The notes under the pieces were generated by a model, which was not told where the DNA came from, did not search any database, and saw only the letters and a list, made by a program, of their open reading frames with translations. The position numbers were made by a program, and so were the translations under genes. A DNA stretch of 64,000 nucleotides from Scytalidium lignicola. Taxonomy: Eukaryota > Ascomycota > Leotiomycetes. Location of the stretch: the NCBI GenBank assembly GCA_002812745.2, contig NCSJ02000078.1:84782-148781 (forward strand). The letters run 5' to 3'. Shown piece by piece: positions 57,818 to 64,000 of the stretch; positions within the stretch are counted from its first letter, which is position 1; each line of letters begins with the position of its first letter.

Positions 57818-59378
57818 TTAATCCTCATCCATGGCTTCATGACTTAATACAAAGGACTCCTCGCCATTCCTCTCTGGGCTTTGCTCTTTAAGATCCTTAT
57901 TTTCTCCCTGAGAATCAGTATCATACAATGCCTTGGCAGGGTCATTATCCTCCTCAATCTTCACATCAGGCATTTCTTTATCAGCCTTCTCGTACCCATT
58001 TGTCTGACAATCTAAATTAGTAGCAAGAGTGTTTGATTTTGTGGTGTTCTCTTGTTGGTCTTCTTCAGGGACATCGACCCAAACTCTTACAGTACCATCC
58101 AGACCACCACTCACCACAGTTCCTCCTGGTCCAGGAGACGTGTCTACCCAGCAGACAACTCCTTCGTGCCCACTAACCCTTTGTATTACTTCTTTAGTCT
58201 TCGCATCCCAAAAAAAGATGTCACCATCCTCACTACCGCTCACAATAAATGCCTCTGCTTCGTCCTCTTGACTGCCAACTCCGTAGCCGAATGTACCTCC
58301 AAGAGCATATTTCAAGTTTCTGTGGCCTTGATATGTTTTCTTGCATGTTCCCGATATATAATCCCAGAGGCGCACGCATGAATCGAGGGTAAACGCGAGA
58401 ATGTATTTCCCATTCGGAGAGAAGCGGACCGTCGTTACTGGGGGGTTATCTTCATGAACTAGAGTACGCAAACATTGACCAGTTGCTGTGTCCCATACAC
58501 GACTGGTTTATGTCAGATTCTATGTCTATAGTGAATTTGGGGTTACGAGAGGTAAAAACTTGCATTAAGCCATCTGTGGAACAACTGCAGACAAGAGTTC
58601 CATCTCGTATGAAATCAACCGCACCGACCGGGTCAGAATGTGCCGGCAAGCTCCTCATTTGGCGTCTTGCACGTAGGTCCCATAAAAATACAGCTTCATC
58701 GTAGCTTCCACTAGCTAGCATATTCCCTTTTGGAGAGAATGCAAGGGAATAAACATAGTTATGGTGACCTAGTAGAGGTGCTGGATAAGGCTTTCCGGTG
58801 GCTCTATCCCATAATCGTATCGTTTTATCGTCTGATCCAGATGCCAGGGATTTGGAGTCCGGACTCCAAGCTATTGTTGATACCCCAGCCAAGTGGCCTT
58901 CGAGTGTTCTCATATGTTTTCCTGTTATAGCATCCCATATTTTTATTGTTCCATCCGCAGAACAACTTGCGATCCACCGACCATCTGGTGAAAAGCGAAC
59001 TTGCGAAACTCCTTTACGATGACCTCTCAGAATAAGCTTCTGCTTATACCGTACCTTAAGTGGCTTGTATGTAGGAGAGGAAGCTGCTTCTGGGGTATGT
59101 AGGGATGCTGAACTTCGTGGAGTATCAGGGCTACTCGAAGGAGACCTACTTCGGTCAAGATAACTGCGATCCAATTTATCGCGGCTCGGAGTTCGTACTT
59201 CTGTAGAGGTAGATCTTCTGGGAGGAGTTGAATTTCGTCCAGATCTTAGCTCTTCTACTTCGTCAGGAGAGCTATATCGTGGTGTGGATTGCTCACTATC
59301 ATCATATACACGCCGCCGTTTGTGTGGGCGTTCTATGGCAGGTACTGGAGTACTGGCTACTGAATCGAAGTCGGACAT
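57818..59378 (-). CDS. SWD3: WD40 protein Swd3/WDR5-like, COMPASS subunit
   Basis: Two exons, 58564-59378 and 57818-58502, encode 499 aa. Swd3/WDR5 is a beta-propeller scaffold of the COMPASS H3K4 methyltransferase. After a Ser/Arg/Pro-rich N-terminal tail of about 110 residues come seven WD repeats: LRGHRKGVSQVRFSPDGRWI, KIWDAITGKHMRTLEGH, DKTIRLWDRATGKPY, VFLWDLRARRQMRSLPAH, the spliced DGLIRVWDTATGQCLRTLVH, VRLWDYISGTCKKTYQGH, and FFWDAKTKEV. The C terminus is acidic and fungal-specific. The intron starts with GC (GCAAGT), not GT; only this junction restores the frame. The Asp/Ser after GH in propeller blades agree with the WDR5 type. Confidence 0.92.
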
Positions 59379-59754
59379 TCTGAAAATGCTGTTTTGCTTT
59401 TACAGACTGAGCGTGGGGAAAGGAAACGCGATATTGACTCTCAATCCCCGCGTGTATTTTATTTAAGCTCTGCGCTAATAAGTGCGCCCCGTGCCAACCC
59501 TGCTAGCGCCAAGTACTTTCCCTGCAGAGTTGAGGAAAGCTCCGCATGCTCCAGAGATCAAACTTGAGCATTCCGGTACCTATCCCTAAGCTATTAACAC
59601 GTCTGTGGTTCCAAAACAGTTTAAGTGCCTTTTGATGATGACTTCTATGTCGGTTATATAGGGTGTTACTCCTGTTACTCGTGGAGGTGAATTTCGCCTT
59701 TCTCCCTAGATTTCCCTCACAGCTAAAGCAGGTGACCTGCTCATAATTGCAACT
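59379..59754. promoter_or_regulatory. Bidirectional promoter of SWD3 and ISC1
   Basis: 376 bp between divergent starts. No special motif is recognised. Confidence 0.4.
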
Positions 59755-61289
59755 ATGGATGAGGTAGCAGTGAAAGAAATTAATATCATTACTCTAAATT
59801 GCTGGGGCTTGAAATACATATCGAAGTTACGCTCTGAGCGACTGACAGAGATTGGGAGGAGGATTAGGTCTGCTGATCCTGTACCGCAGATCGTCGGACT
59901 ACAGGAGTGTTGGACTCAAGAAGACTACCAAAGTATTCGATCATTAACCAAAGATATTCTCCCTTATGGAAAGTTTTACCATAGTGGGGTATTTGGTGGT
60001 GGCCTTGCAATACTGTCAAGATGGCCAATAGAAGAGAGCTCAATGTGGCGATATCCTCTTAATGGGAGGCCCACCGCGTTCTTTCGTGGCGATTGGTATG
60101 TGGGCAAAGGTATTGCTTGTGCAAAGCTCAGATACGGATCTGGTTCTAGGGATGTTATTGAAGTGTTTACTACACATGTAAGTTTTTTCTCCCTTAGAGA
60201 TCGAGATTTTTGCTGATTTTGTAGCTACACGCTCCCTATGAGAAAGAGCCTCATGATTCGTACATTTGCCATCGAACTGCCCAAGCATGGGAGATTGCAA
60301 AGTTAATGCGTGGCGCAGCTGAACGAGGACACTTGGTCCTGGGACTTGGCGATTTCAACATGATTCCTAGGTCATTAGCACACCAACTTATTAGTACACA
60401 TTCTCCAGTACGAGATGTTTGGCTTGTATTACATCCTGATTCTTCCCTCGGAGCCGCTGAAGATCTCCCTGAGAAGGCTCGTCAACGGCCCATTCCAACT
60501 GCTTCCTTCAATGTCAAAGAAAACGGGACAACATGTGACAGCGTGTTCAACTCATGGAGATGGAACAAAGCCCAACAAAAGCTGCTAGGCCCTGGCAGAC
60601 CACAAATTGAAATAGCTGATGATACAAAAGATCCGAAAGCCAAGCGTCTGGATTATATATTTACAAATACAGCATTCAATTCATCCGATCCAAGTAGCGG
60701 GGGATGGGTTATCAAAGATGTTAGGGTTGGCATGCTAGAAAGGCACCCTGACTTTCAGTGTTCCCTCAGTGATCATTTTTCAGTGGAGGCCACACTTGTG
60801 CATATCATTCCCTCAAAATCAAATACAGTTGGAGATGATGAGTCTGCTATGCATAACGGGGCATTTCTCCAATCTCCGACTGGGGATGAGCTGTTGTCGA
60901 AATCCCTAGAAAGTCAATTAAGCTCGGTTCCTGGGCCTCGGAATCTTCCGATTCAAGTATATGACGAGATTCTAGCAATGATAAAGAAGTATACAGAACG
61001 AGAAAATCGGCAGAGAAGACTGCGACTGGGACACTTTGCTGCTTCTATAATTATAAGTATTGGCTGTTTTATAGCAGTATGGTGGGCACCGAGGAATTTT
61101 GTGGCTTTCATTTTGATATTAATAAGTTCATTGGGACTACTAGCTGGAGCAGTCGATGGTCTAATAGGAGGTTTGTTCGTTGGACACGAGTTGAGAGCTC
61201 TAAAGGAGTTTGAGTGGGAGATCCATAATGCAAGAGCAGAAGCTTCCGGTGAAATCCTTCAATTCCAAGAAGGCATTATAGACTGGTAA
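59755..61289 (+). CDS. ISC1: Inositol phosphosphingolipid phospholipase C / neutral sphingomyelinase
   Basis: Two exons, 59755-60177 and 60225-61289, encode 495 aa. Isc1 hydrolyses inositol phosphosphingolipids to ceramide. DNase-I-type catalytic motifs are present: TLNCWGLKYIS with the Asn, GLQECW with the metal-binding Glu, GLGDFNMIP, and SLSDHFSVEA with the general-base His. The segment LNGRPTAFFRGDWYVGKG corresponds to the P-loop-like region of this family. The C terminus has two hydrophobic helices (HFAASIIISIGCFIAVWWA and VAFILILISSLGLLAGAVDG) that anchor it in membrane. The intron is 47 nt with GTAAGT/TAG and joins TTH to LHAPYE. Length matches fungal Isc1. Confidence 0.93.
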
Positions 61290-62210
61290 CGTTGCGAAGA
61301 ATATTTAACTAGCAGTCTAATATTTAGTTTAATGTTTAGATCCTATTAATATAGTAGACTTCAGTTCTTACTAACATTATCTGTTAACCTGGTAGGATAA
61401 CAAAAGTGGAGTGAGTATAACATGTTTCAGCCGAACTTCATATTTTAACATTTTAACAACTGCTTGCTTTTAATTTTATAATCTTAATGAATTCTAGAGA
61501 TTGATCATAAGTTTTAAAATATTAAAAATATGTACACAATTATAATATGTTTTAAAATATATAAATATATAACTTAATTATGAACTTCAAATAAACTTGA
61601 GATTTAACTTAAAGTTTTACATCATTTTAAGGCTTGAAATCTCTGGAATACAATTAAATTATAACATTTAAAGAAAATTGCAATCGAATTAATGGAATTT
61701 CAGTGTTTAGACTAAAAATTCATTGGTTCGTCCGGCCGAACGGAACAAATATAAATTTGAGGGATACCGAGACTTACCGAAACAATGCTGTAGTTAATCT
61801 CCTGATGGCCTTTATTCATACGTACGCCATGTATCATGTGCATTAAAATATCATACTTGTTTTGCGTCATATACATTTTATTTACCTCCGACTGGGACGG
61901 TGTGTAAGAGCTAGATAATAGGCAAATCCATCTACAATGTTTGAATCTGGTTCCGACTAGTTCCTATTGGACTCCCCAAGATGAGAAATCAAATCTTAAT
62001 TCTAGATATTATTAATTAAATAGATCTTGTGAACATGAAAATATTGATAGGAAAGGAGATTTGCCACCGCTGTTGGGATATATAAGAGAAACCGATAGCA
62101 TAGTGGCAGCGCATACAGCGTTCATTAACTATCAATAAAAGTATACATACCTTAAGCTTGATTAATTTCCTCTAAGAAAAATATACTTGCTCTATAGTCC
62201 CACAGTCATC
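61290..62210. other. AT-rich island and promoter of the aldehyde dehydrogenase
   Basis: 921 bp, no gene. It is strongly AT-rich, with a lone GC patch at about 61,725-61,745 (GGTTCG...CGAAC inverted arms). TATATAAG at 62079-62086 lies 125 bp before the start codon. Confidence 0.55.
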
Positions 62211-63593
62211 ATGTCTCAGAGCAGATATCGTAGCGTGAACCCCTCTAATGGACAGTTAGTTCAGGTATTTCTTCAGTTAACTGATGAGGAAGTCTTGGCC
62301 GCTCTTGATGTTGCCCAAAACACTTTTACCCGCGATTGGGGCCGTAGGGAAGTGTTAGAGAGGAGCAAATTGATGGCAAAGGCCGCCGCCCTTATGCGTG
62401 AACGTCTTGAAGAACTTGCTACTTTGGATAGTGTCGAGATGGGCAAGCCGATAGGAGACGCTCGATACGAAGTTGCCTTGTCGGCCGATATTCTAGACTA
62501 TTACGCCAAGAACGGGGAGGAATTTCTCAAGACTATCGCCATTCCAGATGTGCCAGGTTCGGTGATTGTTACCCAGCCATTGGGGGTTATTCTCGCCATT
62601 GAGCCTTGGAACTTTCCTTATTATCAAATAGCTCGAGTGGCAGGACCTCAGCTGGTAGCAGGCAACGTCCTAATTGTGAAACATGCTTCAAATGTTCCCC
62701 GTTGTGCACTGGCAATTGCCAAGCTCTTCGACGATGCTGGATTTCCTCAGGGCGTATACACGAATGTTTTTGCTAGCCTTGCTGGGGTTAACCTTTTGAT
62801 CGATGATTTTCGTGTTCGAGGTGTCACTTTGACCGGCAGCGAAAAGGCTGGAATTACCGTAGCAGAGCGTGCTGGTCGTCAGCTGAAAAAGGTTGTTCTC
62901 GAGTTAGGGGGATCAGATCCGTGTATCATCTTGCCAGACGCTCCACTCGACCATGCCATTACTCAGGCTACCCTTGGCCGTATATATAATACTGGCCAAA
63001 CTTGTGTGGCTGTGAAACGGATTATTGTCATTGGCAAGGAGCGAGGGAAACAAGTTCTTGAGGGTCTGGAAAAGAAACTATCTGAACTTCGTGCAGGGGA
63101 TCCTACCGACGAATCGACTACACTAGGTCCACTTTCCTCAGAGGGCGGCTTGAACGACTTACTGAAACAGATCGAGAGTGCTAAAGCTCATGGTGCAAAA
63201 GTCGTGGTAGGTGGAAAGCGTATCGAGCGTCCGGGCTTCTACCTCGAACCTACCATTATTACTGATATTTCCCACCAAAACCCGCTTTTCCTAGAAGAGA
63301 CATTTGGTCCCGTTATATCCTACTACGTTGTTGACACCGAAGACGAAGCAATATCGTTGGCCAACGCTACCAAATTTGGCCTAGGATCGTTCATCTTTGG
63401 TTCGGATACCAAGCACGCACAGGAGGTAGCAGAAAGAATCGAGGCAGGTGTGGTATTTATCAATTCTTCAATCTACTTTGACCCCGCACTTCCATTCGGT
63501 GGGACAAAGAATTCCGGGTTTGGACGAGAGTGTTCAGAACTGGGAATTACTGAGTTCGTAAACAAAAAAATGATACGGGTGGCTGGTCAGTGA
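62211..63593 (+). CDS. NAD(P)-dependent aldehyde dehydrogenase, succinate-semialdehyde type
   Basis: A single exon of 460 aa. It should oxidise an aldehyde such as succinate semialdehyde to the acid. It begins YRSVNPSNGQLV, then IEPWNFPYYQIARV with the PWNFP cofactor motif, VLELGGSDPCI with the catalytic Glu, GQTCVAVKRIIV with the nucleophile Cys, and ends LPFGGTKNSGFGRECSELGI. The short length and the GQTCVAVKR form resemble bacterial SAD/YneI enzymes more than the roughly 500-aa GabD-like fungal SSADH. The absence of introns and the AT-rich flank suggest acquisition or a mobile history. Substrate is not proven. Confidence 0.85.
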   Translation: MSQSRYRSVNPSNGQLVQVFLQLTDEEVLAALDVAQNTFTRDWGRREVLERSKLMAKAAALMRERLEELATLDSVEMGKPIGDARYEVALSADILDYYAKNGEEFLKTIAIPDVPGSVIVTQPLGVILAIEPWNFPYYQIARVAGPQLVAGNVLIVKHASNVPRCALAIAKLFDDAGFPQGVYTNVFASLAGVNLLIDDFRVRGVTLTGSEKAGITVAERAGRQLKKVVLELGGSDPCIILPDAPLDHAITQATLGRIYNTGQTCVAVKRIIVIGKERGKQVLEGLEKKLSELRAGDPTDESTTLGPLSSEGGLNDLLKQIESAKAHGAKVVVGGKRIERPGFYLEPTIITDISHQNPLFLEETFGPVISYYVVDTEDEAISLANATKFGLGSFIFGSDTKHAQEVAERIEAGVVFINSSIYFDPALPFGGTKNSGFGRECSELGITEFVNKKMIRVAGQ

Positions 63594-64000
63594 TTAATCG
63601 TCTTGCTGAAATCAGGGAGGGGCGTGTACTGTAGGCGCTTAGCGCACCAACGTCGCCTTAAAGACTTCAACAATGATAATAACAATTAGTCAATTGCTAA
63701 ATATTAAGTTTGATTAAAACTAGAGGAAGCTGAAATGTGGAATTCTCTAAAAGTAGGGTTTATCGATTTCAAAGTTTTGGCGTAAACTTGTATGTCCGGA
63801 ACTTGGTATGTGTCAGAGGTTATGGCGCAGGGATTAGGCTACTGCACATATAAAGTGTATGGTACAGAGACTCTATTCGTTGCTCAATTCTATGATATAC
63901 AGTACAAAGGGGTAAACCGGTAAAACTCTGCACTTTACCGACCGTAAGCTTCCTACAGCTATGATTGGCCAACGCCAATTACATAAGCAATATCTTTGAC
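63594..64000. other. Right-edge intergenic sequence
   Basis: 407 bp to the window edge. No gene is recognised; one TACTGTA copy occurs near 63,627. Confidence 0.4.

Noticed and set aside
61725..61746. GC-rich inverted arms GGTTCG...CGAAC as a regulatory or transposon-end element
   Set aside because: Only one short copy, with no partner repeat or target-site duplication found.

Overview
The window is nuclear DNA of a filamentous ascomycete. Genes carry short introns (mostly 45-90 nt) with GTRNGT-like donors. A fungal THI4 TPP riboswitch, two intron-bearing tRNA genes, a 5S rRNA-like copy and a near-complete run of housekeeping genes are present. Protein style and layout suggest Leotiomycetes, perhaps Sclerotiniaceae; that placement is inference, not demonstrated. 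Ten isolated N characters are present, mostly beside homopolymers, and several reading frames break at such sites. This looks like a draft assembly with homopolymer errors.

Layout. 0-8 kb: the 3' end of RMT2, then hexokinase and OST1 (divergent), then VTC4. 8-14 kb: MCM4 and coatomer zeta (divergent, with G1/S-type MCB sites on the MCM4 side). 14-17.4 kb: SUA5, a tRNA-Tyr gene and a 55-aa cysteine-containing protein. 17.7-20.9 kb: a pyroglutamyl-peptidase and a secreted protein. 21.9-26.3 kb: an OYE-type flavin oxidoreductase, an AT-rich stretch with an LSU-rRNA-like fragment, and an AAAP amino-acid permease. 26.3-29.7 kb: a 3.3 kb gene-free stretch crowded with the motif TACTGTA/TACAGTA. 29.7-36.3 kb: POL5, an unrecognised ORF, tRNA-Pro, a 5S-like copy, and THI4 with its TPP riboswitch. 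37.3-48.8 kb: APN1, a His-rich unknown, BUB1, a RED-like splicing factor and a nucleoside hydrolase. 49-64 kb: PYM, QCR9 (a tiny five-exon gene), UBR1, SWD3, ISC1 and a SAD/YneI-like aldehyde dehydrogenase in AT-rich surroundings.

No gene cluster or shared pathway is apparent; this is mainly a core-genome segment with a few accessory islands (about 16.2-17 kb, 23.2-24.4 kb, 26.3-29.7 kb, 33-35 kb, 61.3-62.2 kb). The most interesting observations are structural: a GC-AG intron, an 8-nt microexon inside a catalytic motif, a start-codon-only coding exon, two in-frame stop-free introns that hide inside open reading frames, a complete riboswitch aptamer, organelle/5S-derived fragments, and the TACTGTA-rich stretch. 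I found no convincing new multi-gene system. Exon coordinates were worked out by hand from splice signals, reading frame and family conservation.
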